Assembly (NCBI RefSeq): GCF_011174705.1
Contig: NZ_JAANIJ010000001.1
Location: 3,162,001-3,226,000, forward strand
Length of the DNA stretch: 64,000 nucleotides
DNA from: Tessaracoccus coleopterorum
Lineage (GTDB): Bacteria > Actinomycetota > Actinomycetes > Propionibacteriales > Propionibacteriaceae
Direction of reading: 5' to 3'
Shown: positions 29,752 through 40,324 of the stretch, in pieces
Layout: every line of letters starts with the position of its first letter
Position numbering within the stretch: the stretch's first letter is position 1
Notes under the pieces: generated by a model
The model's database searches: none
What the model was told of the DNA's origin: nothing
Seen by the model: only the letters and a program-made list of their open reading frames with translations
Made by a program: the position numbers and the translations under genes

Positions 29752-30640
29752 GTGAGCGACTACAACGACTTCGATTTCGACAGCACCCAGAAGGAAGCGT
29801 GGGACGAGTTCTCGCGGAGGCTCGACGAGGTGCTCTCGGTCATGGATGCCACGGCCGACCTCACCATCTCGGCCTTCTCCACGGACGAGGAGGCGCCGGG
29901 GATCCGCTTCTCCATGGTGGCGCCGGAGCTGATCGGCGCCTACGTCAAGGGATCCGACGCGGGAAGAGCCACCCCACGGAGGAGACGGAGCTGCGCGCGC
30001 TCGGGTGGGACGACCCAACCCCGGCGAGCCGTGGTTCCACACCGTCGTCAGTCAGGAGGAGTCGGCCCGGTTGGCGCGCCTCGCCACCGAAACTCTGGCT
30101 GCCGTCTTCGGCGTCCTGCACCCGATCTTCCTCGAGCCCGACCAGTTGGCCGAGATCCTCAAGGGCGAATCCACCTGGATCCCTCTCGAGCCGCGGCCGC
30201 TCGGGAAGGACGAGGTGTCCGTACGGACCGCGAGCAAGGCGGAACTCGACCGGCTCGTCGATGAGGTGCTGCGCGCCCGGTTCGGTCACCCGGCCCTGCG
30301 TAACGAGCAGGGCGATGTCGCGATCCGCGTGGGCTCGACCATGGTGTTCCTGCGCTCCACCGACGACGCCGCCGAACTGATCCTCTTCTCGCCGCTCGTG
30401 CACGACGTCAGCGGCCGGTCCCGCGCCTGCGAGGTGCTGAACGACCTGAACGTCGAGGCACGGTTCGGTCGCTTCTCGCTGCACCGCGACCGGGTGTTCG
30501 TGCAGTTGTCGGTGCCCGCGCAGCCGTTTGTGCCCGCGCACCTGTACCAGGCGCTCCACATCCTCAGCCAGATCGCCGACGGGATCGACGACGAACTTGC
30601 CGACCGCCTGGGTGGGCGGACCACGTTCCAGTCACTGTGA
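29752..30640 (+). CDS. YbjN / type III secretion chaperone-like domain protein (two frameshifts)
   Basis: About 297 aa from GTG 29752. The N-terminal part is acidic (DFDFDSTQKEAWDEF); the second part (EVSVRTASKAELDRLVDEVL, then FLRSTDDAAELILFSPLV and CEVLNDLNVEARFGRFSLHR) fits the actinobacterial TY-chaperone/YbjN-like fold. Breaks at GGG near 29961 and CCC near 30017. Function is unknown for this group; no secretion system genes are near. Confidence 0.6.
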
Positions 30641-30658
30641 TCCGCCCACTCCTCGGGC

Positions 30659-30930
30659 TCAGCGGCAGGCCGGGGCCTCGTACGAGGCCCCCGTGGTTGC
30701 GCTGACCGGTACCCCGTCGCGTCGCCGGTGGCGGTCAGCTCCGCCGTCACCGTGCCCGGGTGGCGGTGCGCGTGTTGACGTAGCCCCACGACTTTCCGGT
30801 GGCCGGGTCCGCCCGAAGGCTGGTCGGCGACGCTGTTGCCGAGCTCACCCGAGGCATCGACGAGGGTGCGCCCAGTCGGATGTCTCCTCTCCGCCCGCGT
30901 TGACGTGGTCGGCTGCGGGGACCGCGCGCC
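30659..30930 (-). pseudogene. Orphan 3' gene fragment (copy 2 of 2), frameshifted
   Basis: This stretch lies between two plus-strand genes. On the minus strand coherent protein can be pieced together with about four single-base repairs: AVPAADHVNAGGEETSDWA, TLVDASGELGNSVAD, PATGKSWGYVNTRTA, GTVTAELTATGDATGVPVSA and a final ASYEAPACR-stop. It resembles a secreted beta-rich protein, but no start codon or signal peptide fits before the divergent gene at 30969. Its ending is related to the fragment at 25164-25276. Family not recognised. Confidence 0.4.
30672..30691. repeat. Perfect 20-bp palindrome
   Basis: GGGGCCTCGTACGAGGCCCC, 32 bp after the stop of the YbjN-like gene. Could act as that gene's terminator hairpin, or simply be part of fragment copy 2. 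Confidence 0.6.
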
Positions 30931-30968
30931 GGGCCTCGCCGCGTGAGCGGGCGCGCTAGGGTTGCTCC

Positions 30969-31377
30969 ATGACCAGTGACCCGGGCTCGGAAGTGACCTA
31001 CTTCTCCAGGCTTGAAGCCGACGAGTGCTGGGCCCTGCTCGCTGAGGCGGAGATGGGTCGGATCGCCTGGCAGGGCGACGACGGCCTCGTCGTGTTCCCC
31101 GTCAACTTCCGTCTGGACGGCCACACCGTCGTGTTCCAGACGGCCGACGGCGGCGCGCTGTCGCGGCTGACGGAACCCACCGAGGTAGCCTTCCAGGCCG
31201 ACGAGATCGACGCCGAGGCCGCCGTCGGGTGGACCGTCCTCATCCAGGGATCACCCGTTCGGGGAGGCCGAGAAGTCTGGCCACATCAGCTGGCTCGACG
31301 GCGAGCGACCCGTCTGGGTGGCTATCACCGCAGGCGCAGTCAGCGGACGCGTGATGTCCGGAACGAGAAGGAGCTGA
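30969..31377 (+). CDS. Pyridoxamine 5'-phosphate oxidase-like flavin/F420-binding protein (one frameshift)
   Basis: About 136 aa split-barrel protein: RLEADECWALLAEAEMGRIA, VFPVNFRLDGHTVVFQT, VAFQADEIDAEAAVGWTVLI, and after repair of GGGG near 31261 a C-terminal GHISWLDGERPVWVAITAGA. This is the small actinobacterial PNPOx-like group that binds FMN, heme or F420 and reduces or senses small molecules; it is probably not the true PdxH. It is followed by the UspA gene after 3 bp. Confidence 0.8.
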
Positions 31378-31380
31378 CCC

Positions 31381-32332
31381 ATGACCGAGCCCATCAACAC
31401 CCCTGACGAGCGGGACGGTGCGGAGGAACTTCCCCAGGCTCCCGAGGCCGGGGACAACACGGGTGACAGCGACCTCCCCTGATCATCGTCGGCGTCGACG
31501 GCAGCGACGACGGTCTGCGCGCCGTCCGCTTCGGCGCGAACACGGCCGTGCGCTACGGCGGCGAACTGATGCTGGTCAACGCGGTCGACGACACACTGAT
31601 GGCCGGAGCCTGGGGCGTCGTCTACGACCCCGAGGTGCTCCAAGCCGCCGGCGTCACCGCCAACGAGCAGGCCAAGGCCCTCGCGCTCGAGCTCGGCCTC
31701 GACCCCGCCCGCCTCAAGAGCGAGGTCGTGATGGGCTCGCCCGGCGGTGTCATGGCCCGGCTCAGCGAGGTCGCCGACCTCGTCGTGGTCGGCCGCCGCG
31801 CCGCGTCCGGCCTCGAGCGGATGTTCGTCGGATCGACCTCGGTCGCCGTCGTCGCCAACGCGTCGTGCCCCGTCGTCGTCATCTCAGCCGCCGCACACCC
31901 CGACCCGGTGGGTTCCAAGCGCGTGGTGGGTGTCGGGCTGCAGACCTCACCCGGATCCGAGGTCACCCTCAAGGCCGGGTTCGGGCAGGCACAGCGGCTC
32001 GGCAGCAGGCTCGAGATCGTGCACGCGATGCAGCCCCGGTCGGGCTGTTCTCCCGCAAGCTCAGCCCCGCCCAGCTCGACGAGCAGATCCGCTTCGCCCA
32101 GGGCGGCATCCAGGCCATCGCCGAGGACGTCGCCCCCGGGTTCCCCGACGTGGAGTACTCCGTCCACGTCGCCGCGGCCAGCCCGATCAACGAACTCGTC
32201 AGCCGCAGCAACGACTACGACATGTTGGTGCTCGGCACCGGATCGCCCAGCCTGACGGGCTTCGGGCTCGGCGGGCTGCTGCGCGGGCTGATGGCCCATG
32301 CCGAGTGCCCGTTGTACATCACGCACGGATGA
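31381..32332 (+). CDS. Universal stress protein, two UspA domains (two frameshifts)
   Basis: ATG 31381 with AGAAGGAG upstream. An acidic 35-residue N-terminus precedes domain 1 ([23 protein letters not shown]-type motif [17 protein letters not shown]) and domain 2 ([20 protein letters not shown], ending [13 protein letters not shown]). Breaks at CCCC near 31479 and CCCC near 32034. About 318 aa. Tight spacing with the PNPOx-like gene and a 4-bp overlap with hrpA indicate one transcript, a pairing often seen in stress regulons of actinobacteria. Confidence 0.88.
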
Positions 32333-35300
32333 CGGACCGGACCGCACCAGACATCCGGGTAGACCCGTCGCTGCCGATCGAGGCGGAGGCGGTCACCATC
32401 GCGCGCCTCATCCGCGACAACCAGGTCGTGGTCGTCGCGGGCGAGACCGGCTCCGGCAAGACGACGCAGCTCCCGAAGATCTGCCTTCTCGCGGGCCGGG
32501 AGCGGATCGCGCACACGCAGCCCCGCCGGATCGCCGCCCGCACAGTGGCGCAGCGCATCGCGTCCGAGTGCGGCGTCGAGCTCGGCGACTTCGTGGGCTA
32601 CCAGGTGCGGTTCACCCGCAAGGTGAGCGCGGCGACGCGGATCAAGGTGATGACAGACGGCATCCTGCTCTCCGAGCTGACCCACGACCGGCTGCTCAGC
32701 AGGTACGACACGATCATCATCGACGAGGCCCACGAGCGCAGTCTCAACATCGACTTCCTGCTCGGCTACCTCAAGCAGTTGCTGCCGAAGCGACCCGACC
32801 TACGCGTGATCGTCACCTCCGCCACCATCGACACGGCCCGGTTCGCCGAGCAATTCGACGACGCCCCCATCGTCCGGGTGTCCGGCAGGACATTCCCAGT
32901 GGAGGTCGTCTACCGCGACCCGCAGGAGGGCGAGGACCAGATCGAGGCGGTCACCTCCGCCGTCGAGGAGATCGTGACGACGTCGTCGGCCGGGGACATC
33001 CTCGTGTTCCTGAGCGGCGAGCGGGAGATCCGCGACACGGCCGACGCGATCGAGGGCCTCGACACGGGGCTCGAGGTGCTGCCGCTGTTCGCGCGGCTGT
33101 CCTCGGCCGACCAGCAGCGGGTGTTCGCACCCCAGGCGCGCCGACGCGTCGTGCTGGCCACCAATGTCGCCGAGACCTCCATCACCGTGCCCCGGATCCG
33201 CTACGTGATCGACACCGGAACGGCCCGCATCTCGCGCTACTCGGCGCGCACGAAGGTGCAGCGGCTGCCGATCGAGCCGATCTCGCAGGCCTCCGCGAAC
33301 CAGCGCTCGGGCCGCTGCGGCCGCGTCGGGCCCGGTGTGGCGATCCGGCTGTACTCGGAGGAGGACTTCGAGGCCCGCCCGAGTTCTCCGACCCGGAGAT
33401 CCTGCGCACCAACCTCGCCACCGTCATCCTCCTGATGGCGCAGGCCGGCCTGGGCGACATCGAGTCGTTCCCGTTCGTCGAGGCACCGGTCACCGCCCAC
33501 ATCAACGACGGGGTGCGCGTGCTCAGCGAGCTCGGCGCCATTCATCCCCGCAAGCGGCACGACCGGCTCCGTCTCACCCGCACCGGCAGAATGCTCGCCA
33601 GGATGCCCGTCGATCCGCGGCTGGGCAGAATGCTGATCGAGGGGCGCGGCGCGACAGCCTCGCCACCGTGCTGGTGCTGGTGGCCGGTCTCACCGTCCCC
33701 GACGTGCGCGAGCGGCCCGCCGACTTCCAGGCCCAGGCCGATGAGTCGCACCGCCGCTTCTTCTCCGGCGTCCCGGGCGACGAACCCGCGCCGACGCCGG
33801 CCACAGGCGAACCCCGACGCCACACCGTCCACACGGGCACCCGCCCGGGGAACAGCAGCACGCCCGGGCTCCCGAGGGGGGCGACTTCGAGGTGCTGCTC
33901 AACATCTGGACCCACCTGCGCACGAAGCGTCGCGAGCTCGGCAGCAGCGCCTTCCGGCGTCTCTGCCGCGCCGAGTACCTGAGCTTCGTCCGGTTCCGCG
34001 AGTGGGAGGACCTCGTCTCGCAGTTGAAGGAGGCCACCCGCGAGCTCGACCTCGACATCAGCGGGCGTGGCTCGATGCCGGAGGTCCTCACCTGTCTGCT
34101 CAGCGGCCTGCTCTCCAACGTCGGCCTCGCGGAGCAGGAACGGACCAAGCGGCAGCCGGGGAAGCGCCGCCCGCTCACCGAGTACCAGGGCGCGCGCGGC
34201 GCCCGGTTCGCGCTGCAGCCCGGGTCGTCGCTGTCGAAGTCGACCCCTCCGCTCGTGATGGCGTTCGAGCTCGTCGAGACCTCCCGACTCTGGGCCCGCA
34301 CCGTGGCCGCCATCACGCCCGACATGGTCGAGGCGGTCGGCGGACACGTGCTGACCCGGACCGTCTCCGAACCGCACTGGTCCTCCCGGACCGCATCGGT
34401 CCAGGCCAACGAGAAGATCAGCCTGTTCGGCGTGCCCATCGTGGCCGGGCGCCACACCAGTTACGCGGCCGACCATCCGGTGGAGGCCCGCGAGATCTTC
34501 CTGCGCAGCGCGCTGGTCGAGGGCGACTGGGAGACGCGCGGCAAGCTCGTAACAGCCAACCGGGCGACGCTCGGCGAGGCGGAGAAGGTGACCGACCGGA
34601 TGCGCCGGCCCGACCTGCTCGCCTCCGACGACGCCCTCTACGCCTGGTTCGATGCACGCGTGCCCGGCGAGGTCGTCTCGGGCGCGACGTTCGACAAGTG
34701 GCTGCGGCGCACCCCGAAGGAGGAGTGGCCGCGGCTGAGCCTCGACGACGTCGTGATCAACCCCGACCTGCTGCGCCCCTCCGATTTCCCCGACCTCTGG
34801 GAGGTCGGCGCCCACCGGCTGCCCGTCAGTTACGTCTACGACCCGGGCGCCGGTTCCGACGGCGTCACGGTCACCGTGCGGCTCGAACTGCTCAACCAAC
34901 TCGATGGTGCCACGTTCAGCTGGCAGGTTCCCGGGCTGCGGCGTGAACTCGCCGTCGAGCTGCTCCGCACGCTGCCGAAGAGCCTGCGCACCAGCTTCGT
35001 GCCTGCTCCCGACCACGCCGCCCGCGCCCTCCAGTGGTTGGAGACCCATCCGGTGGAGGGGTCGTTCCCGGATGCCCTTGCGCGGGCTCTCACCGCGCTC
35101 ACCGGCACGGTGGTCGCAGGCGGCGACTTCGACGGGACCAGGCTCGGCTCGCACCTGCGGCCCACGTTCGTGATCACGGACAACGGTCGCGAGGTGGCCC
35201 GGGGTTCCGACCTCGATGCCCTCTCTCAGCGGCTGTCGCCCAAGGTGGCGGAGAAGCTCACCCGTTCCGCCGGTGGGCTGGTCACCACCGGTCAGAAGGC

Positions 35301-36112
35301 GTGGACGTTCGGCGCCGTGCCTCGGCAGACCACCCTCGCCAAGGGGTGGTCGGGTTCCCGTCGCTGGTCGACGAGGGCGCCAGCGTCGGGTCGCGGTACA
35401 GGAGGACGAGGGCAAGGCCGGCGGGCCCACGTGCACGGCGTGCGGCGCCTGCTGACGCTGACGAACCCCGATCCCGTGAAGTGGGTGGTGGCGCACCTCG
35501 GACGGTTGGAGAAGCTGTCCCTGGCGGACTCCGCCTACCCGAGCGTCCGCGACCTGCTCGCCGACGCCTGGCTCAAGGCGGGTGAGCAGTTGGCCGCCGG
35601 GCAGGGGCCGATCGTCGAGGTGCGCGATGCCGCGGCCTACCAGCGGGTCGCCCTCGCCGTCCGTCAGGAATGCCCGGGTCGGACCCTCGAGGTCGTCAAC
35701 ACGGCCGCGCACGCTCTTGCGGCGGTCACCCGGGCCAGGGTGCTGGCGGGGCGACGCCCGCGGGCCGCGATGTCGCAACCCAGTTGGAGAACCTCTTCTT
35801 CAACCGGTTCATCTCCGCCACCCCCGACCCCTGGTTCGTGCACCTGCCCGCTACGCGAAGGGTGCCGTCGCCCGGCTCGAGGCGGCCGCGCTGAATCCGG
35901 CCCGTGACGCGCAACTCCAGTCGCAGGTCGATGAGATGGAGGATCTGTACGCGGCCCTGATGGCGGCGCAGCCGCCGGGCCCACTCGGCGCGAAGGTGGA
36001 GGAGATCGCGTTCCTGATCGAGGAGTTCCGCATCAGCCTCTTCGCACAGCAGTTGCGCACCTCGGTGCCGATCTCAGCCAAGCGCATCAGGCAGGCGATC
36101 CGGCAGGCCTGA
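32329..36112 (+). CDS. hrpA: ATP-dependent RNA helicase HrpA (several frameshifts)
   Basis: DEAH-box helicase, about 1265 aa, normal for HrpA. ATG 32329 overlaps the UspA stop. Motif [14 protein letters not shown], Ia [16 protein letters not shown] ([15 protein letters not shown]), [25 protein letters not shown]. After the helicase core come the HA2 region, the OB fold and a long C-terminal DUF3418 domain ([20 protein letters not shown], ending [18 protein letters not shown]). Breaks include CCC near 33378, GGGG near 33643, two or more in 33780-33890, G runs in 35345-35430, and sites near 35755 and 35850. Confidence 0.93.
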
Positions 36113-36158
36113 GCCCCTGCGACGAGCGCCGCGGCGCCGGGCGTGGCACGATGGGCCG

Positions 36159-36997
36159 GTGCCTAAAGACGTGACCGAACTCCTCTCCCTTTTCGAGCTC
36201 GAGCAGACAGGGGACAACACGTTCCGGGGCCCCAGCCCACCACCAAGATGCAGCGGCTCTTCGGCGGTCAGGTGCTCGGTCAGACGTTGATCGCCGCGTC
36301 ACGCACCATCGATCCCGAGCGGGTGCCGCACTCGCTCAACGCGTACTTCCTGCGCCCCGGCGCGCCCGACGTCGCCCTGGACTTCGACATCGAGGTGATG
36401 CGCGACGGCAGGACGTTCAGTAACCGCCGGGTCATCGCCAGGCAGGGGGAGCGGGTCATCTTCGAGATGACCACGTCGTTCCAGAAGCCGGAGGAGGGCC
36501 TGGACCATTCCGCGGCCGAGCCGCTGGACGTGGCGCCGCCGGAGGCGTCGCCGGAGCTGGGAGAGGTGTTCGGGCGCCGGTTCGGCAGCGGGGTCGGCTA
36601 CATCATGGAGTGGGAGGCCCTCGAGGTACGGCTCGCCGGCCGGCCCGAGCCGACGCGGCAGGGTGGCAGTATGCGGGCCTGGGTGCGCACCAAGGAGGCC
36701 ATGCCGGAAGACCGGCTCCTGAACTCCGCTGTGCTGGCCTACCTGAGCGACATGACGCTGCTCAGCGTCACCACCGTGCCGCACGAGGTCGAGTTCCTGT
36801 CACCCAGGCTGCAGGCGGCGTCGATCGACCACGCGATGTGGTTCCACCGGCCGGTCCGCGTGGACGACTGGCTGCTCTACGACATGGTCTCGCCGTCGGC
36901 CTCCAGTGCCCGCGGGTTCAGCATGGGCACCCTGTTCCAGGGCGGGCAGGCGGTCGCCACCTGCGCCCAGGAGGGCCTGATCAGGGTTCTCGACTGA
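36159..36997 (+). CDS. tesB: Acyl-CoA thioesterase II (one frameshift)
   Basis: Double-hotdog thioesterase hydrolysing acyl-CoAs. Start GTG 36159 (PKDVTELLSLFELEQTGDNT). Conserved FGGQVLGQTLIAASRT, HSLNAYFLRPG, LAYLSDMTLL (catalytic Asp) and RGFSMGTLFQGGQAVATCAQ near the C-terminus. The break at CCCC near 36231 is repaired to give FRGPQPTTKMQRL. About 279 aa. Convergent with the sigma factor gene, 4 bp between stops. Confidence 0.93.
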
Positions 36998-37001
36998 CCC
37001 G

Positions 37002-37929
37002 TCAGGCCGCGACGCCTTGTCGCGCGCGCATCGTGGCCAGCGCCTGCCGCTCGATCTGACGGACCCGCTCCGCGGTGATGCCCCAGTGGACGCCGATGTC
37101 GGCGAGCTTCGCCTGGCGACCGTCGAGGAGGCCGTAGCGGCGGCGCACCACATCCTGCGAGCGCTCATCCAGGTCGTCGAGCATCGCGTCAAGGCGGGCC
37201 CGCTCCTCTGCGTCGAGCACCATCTCGTCGGGCCGGGTGCCGTCTCGCGGGCGATCAGATCACCCAGAGCGGTGTCGCCGTCGGCCTCGACGGGGCATCG
37301 AGCGAGACGTGGTCGCGGGAGTACCGCAGAAGGTCGACGATCCTCGACACCGCGAGGCCCAGCTCCTCCGCGATCTCCGCCAGCTCCGGCTCACGGCCCA
37401 GCTGACGCTCAAGGTTGCGCCGCACCGCCGACACCTGGTTGACCTGCTCGGCCACGTGAACGGGAGCCTCACGATCCTGCCCTGCTGCGCGATGCCGCGG
37501 GAGATCGCCTGACGGACCCACCAGGTGGCGTAGGTCGAGAACTTGAAGCCCTTCGCGTAGTCGAACTTCTCCACCGCGCGGATCAGGCCGGTGTTGCCCT
37601 CCTGCACCAGGTCGAGCAGCGGCATCTGCGCGCGGCCGTACTTGCGGGCCACGGACACCACGAGGCGGAGGTTCGCCTGCACGAACTGCTGCATGCCGCG
37701 CTCACCCTCGGCCGCGATCTCGCGGAGTTCATCCTCGGTGGCCTTGACCGTCGAGGTAACCTCTCCATCGAGGACCTTCTGGGCGAAGAGCCCTGCCTCG
37801 ATCGTGCGGGCCAGTTCCACCTCACCCACCGCGGTGAGGAGGGTGTCTTGGCAATCGCGTCGAGGTAGAGCCCACCGCGTCCTTGCCGTCAATGCCATCG
37901 GTGCTTCGCATGCGTGCTGAGGTGTTCAT
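37002..37929 (-). CDS. Group 2 (SigB/HrdD-like) RNA polymerase sigma factor (five frameshifts)
   Basis: Alternative principal-like sigma factor. No long N-terminal 1.1 region: it starts [20 protein letters not shown] at ATG 37929. Region 1.2 [19 protein letters not shown], region 2 [14 protein letters not shown] and [20 protein letters not shown], region 3 [20 protein letters not shown], region 4 [14 protein letters not shown] and [13 protein letters not shown]. Breaks fall in G/C runs near 37820, 37855, 37468, 37293 and 37240. About 311 aa. Divergent from the housekeeping sigma gene, and preceded by an ECF-type promoter, as mycobacterial sigB is. Confidence 0.9.
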
Positions 37930-37963
37930 GGTCAGTCTGCCTTTCACCAGTCGTCACCCAGTA

Positions 37964-37990
37964 CAACGCACAGGTGGTGCGCGAGGTTCC
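37964..37990 (-). promoter_or_regulatory. ECF-type promoter of the alternative sigma gene
   Basis: On the minus strand GGAAC (37990-37986), an 18-bp spacer and GTTG (37967-37964). This matches the GGAA(C/T)-N18-GTT pattern used by SigE/SigH/SigR-type ECF sigma factors. The expected start of transcription is about 28 nt before the ATG. Confidence 0.6.
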
Positions 37991-38085
37991 ATGAATCTTC
38001 AAGCCGAGGGGTGAAATGGGCCCAGGGTCTGACGTCGTGGCCCTCGTGCCCCTACCAGGGTCAGGGATCCCCCGGGTCGTCACGT

Positions 38086-38114
38086 TTGAGTAGTGGTGGA
38101 TCGCGTGCCAGAAT
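38086..38114 (+). promoter_or_regulatory. Promoter of the principal sigma gene
   Basis: TTGAGT (38086-38091), 17-bp spacer, CAGAAT (38109-38114), 75 bp before the GTG start. Confidence 0.55.
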
Positions 38115-38189
38115 GGACGGCGCGTAACCCTTGACTAGAACGGGGCGACGCACGCGCAAAAATCAGTCGTCTGGTTTGAGAGGACAACC

Positions 38190-39531
38190 GTGACCCAGAA
38201 CGCTGAAGGCGCCGGCAGGACCACCCGTCGGAGCACTGCAGACGAGACACAGGCCGAGAAGAAGCCGACGCGAGCCCGGAAGCCTGCCGCCGCCAAGGCG
38301 GCGGCGGCCGACGCCCCGCGAAGACGACGCGGACCCGCAAGGCCCCGCCTCAACCACCACCAGGACCACGCGGACCCGCAAGGCCCCCGCCAAGTCGGCC
38401 GATGCCACCGTCGAGTTGGACGTGAAGGTAGAGCGGGACGGAGACGAGATCGTCCTCACCGTCGGCGGCAACAAGCGCTCCCTCGATGAGGTGGACGACT
38501 CGCAGTTCGTGGAGGCGAAGGAGGCCCCGCTCGAGAAGGAGCTGACCTCCGAGGAGGAGGGCTTCGCGCTCTCCGACTCCGACGATGCCGACGAGCCCGA
38601 GCAGCAGGTCGTCTCCGCGGGCGCGACCGCCGACCCCGTCAAGGACTACCTGAAGCAGATCGGCAAGGTCGCGCTGCTCAACGCCGTCCAGGAGGTCGAG
38701 CTCGCCAAGCGCATCGAGGCCGGCCTGTTCGCCGACGAGCAGCTCGCCTCCGACAAGGGCGTCGCCGCCGGTGACCTCGAGGACTTCGAGTGGATCGCCG
38801 AGGACGGCCACCGCGCGAAGAACCACCTGCTCGAGGCCAACCTCCGACTCGTCGTGTCGCTCGCGAAGCGCTACACCGGTCGCGGGATGCTGTTCCTCGA
38901 CCTGATCCAGGAGGGCAACCTCGGCCTGATCCGTGCGGTCGAGAAGTTCGACTACACCAAGGGCTACAAGTTCTCCACGTACGCCACCTGGTGGATCAAG
39001 CAGGCGATCACCCGCGCCATGGCCGACCAGGCGCGCACCATCCGCATCCCGGTCCACATGGTCGAGGTCATCAACAAGCTCGCGCGCGTCCAGCGTCAGA
39101 TGCTGCAGGACCTCGGCCGCGAACCCACCCCGGAGGAACTGGCCGTCGAGCTGGACATGACCCCCGAAAAGGTCGTCGAGGTCCAGAAGTACGGCCGCGA
39201 GCCGATCTCGCTGCACACCCCGCTGGGTGAGGACGGCGACTCCGAGTTCGGCGACCTCATCGAGGACTCCGAGGCCGTGGTGCCCGCCGACGCCGTGAAC
39301 TTCACGCTCCTGCAGGAGCAGCTCAACGACGTCCTCGACACGCTCAGCGAGCGTGAGGCGGGCGTCGTCAGCATGCGGTTCGGGCTCACGGACGGGCAGC
39401 CGAAGACGCTCGACGAGATCGGGAAGGTCTACGGCGTGACGCGCGAGCGCATCCGTCAGATCGAGTCGAAGACCATGTCGAAGCTGCGGCACCCGTCGCG
39501 CTCCCAGGTGTTGCGGGACTACCTCGACTGA
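38190..39531 (+). CDS. sigA: Principal RNA polymerase sigma factor (SigA/HrdB type; two frameshifts)
   Basis: Housekeeping sigma factor, about 447 aa. GTG 38190 follows GAGAGGA. The N-terminus is Lys/Arg/Ala/Thr-rich with a tandem TTRTRKAPA repeat, then an acidic linker, region 1.2 [20 protein letters not shown], region 2 [20 protein letters not shown] and [18 protein letters not shown], region 3 [20 protein letters not shown], region 4 [20 protein letters not shown] and [17 protein letters not shown]. Both breaks are CCCC runs in the N-terminal repeat (38314-38317 and 38343-38346); the second repeat copy has an intact CCCCC, which shows the correct length. Confidence 0.96.
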
Positions 39532-39548
39532 TCCCGGTCGACAGACCA

Positions 39549-39581
39549 GCGACGGCCGGCCCCGATCGGGCCGGCCGTCGC
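39549..39581. terminator. Bidirectional hairpin terminator
   Basis: 14-bp perfect stem (39549-39562 with 39568-39581), loop CGATC, between the convergent sigA and amidotransferase genes. Confidence 0.7.
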
Positions 39582-39584
39582 CGT

Positions 39585-40324
39585 TCAGACGGCCCCGTCC
39601 GAACCGCGGGCCAGGCGGACGAAGTTGCCGAGGATCCGATGGACCCCCCGGTGATGGGGCGGACCGCGCCATCGCCAGCAACTCCGCGGTGTCGGCCGGA
39701 TCGAAGTAGCCCTGGCGCTTGTAGATCGTGAGCCGCGACACCATGCCATCGTGGTCGAGCTCCGGGTGGAACTGCGTGGCGTAGACGCGCGTGCCGACCC
39801 GGAAGGCCTGCACGGGGCACTCGACGCCCGCGGCCAGCAGCACCGCGCTGTCGGGAAGCACCCGCGAGGCCTCCTTGTGGCCCACGAAGGCGACCAGTTC
39901 GTCGGGGAGGCCCTCGAACAGCGGATCGGCCCGCCCGGCGGGGGTGAGCGTCGCCGTCGCCGCCCCGGAGCCTCACCGTAGGTGCGGTCGACGACACCAC
40001 CGAGCGTGCTGGTGAGCACCCCGACGCCGTAACAGAGCCCGAGGAACGGGAAGTCCCTTTCGATGACGTCGTCGATCACCCGCTGGATGTCGGCCTCGAT
40101 CCGCTGCTGCTCAGGTGACTTCGGATGGTCGCTCGCGTTGAAGGGCCGCCGCCGAGGAATACACCGGCATAGTCGGCCAGGTCGACCACCGGCAGCGGCT
40201 CAGCCTCGACCCGGTACTGGACCACCTCGTCCTCCCGCAGCCCGCCGAAGCGGACGATGGCCTCGAACTCGCCCTGGGACGCCGCGTCCTCCGGGCGGGT
40301 GCTCAGCAGGAGGAATGGCTTCAT
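39585..40324 (-). CDS. Class I glutamine amidotransferase (GuaA-like; three frameshifts)
   Basis: Free-standing GATase1 domain of about 246 aa: FLLLSTRPEDAASQGEFEAI, YAGVFLGGGP, nucleophile Cys in FLGLCYGVGVL, and the catalytic His-Glu in TQFHPELDHDG. The breaks lie in G/C runs near 39651, 39967 and 40149. Resembles the GMP synthase-subunit-like amidotransferases of actinobacteria (glutaminase acting with an unknown partner). The ATG overlaps the stop of the upstream ligase gene (ATGA), so they are co-translated and probably act in one pathway. Confidence 0.85.

Noticed and set aside
33574..35778. Minus-strand open frame of about 734 codons opposite hrpA
   Set aside because: Shadow of HrpA in high-GC DNA; the plus strand has a continuous helicase with known motifs.
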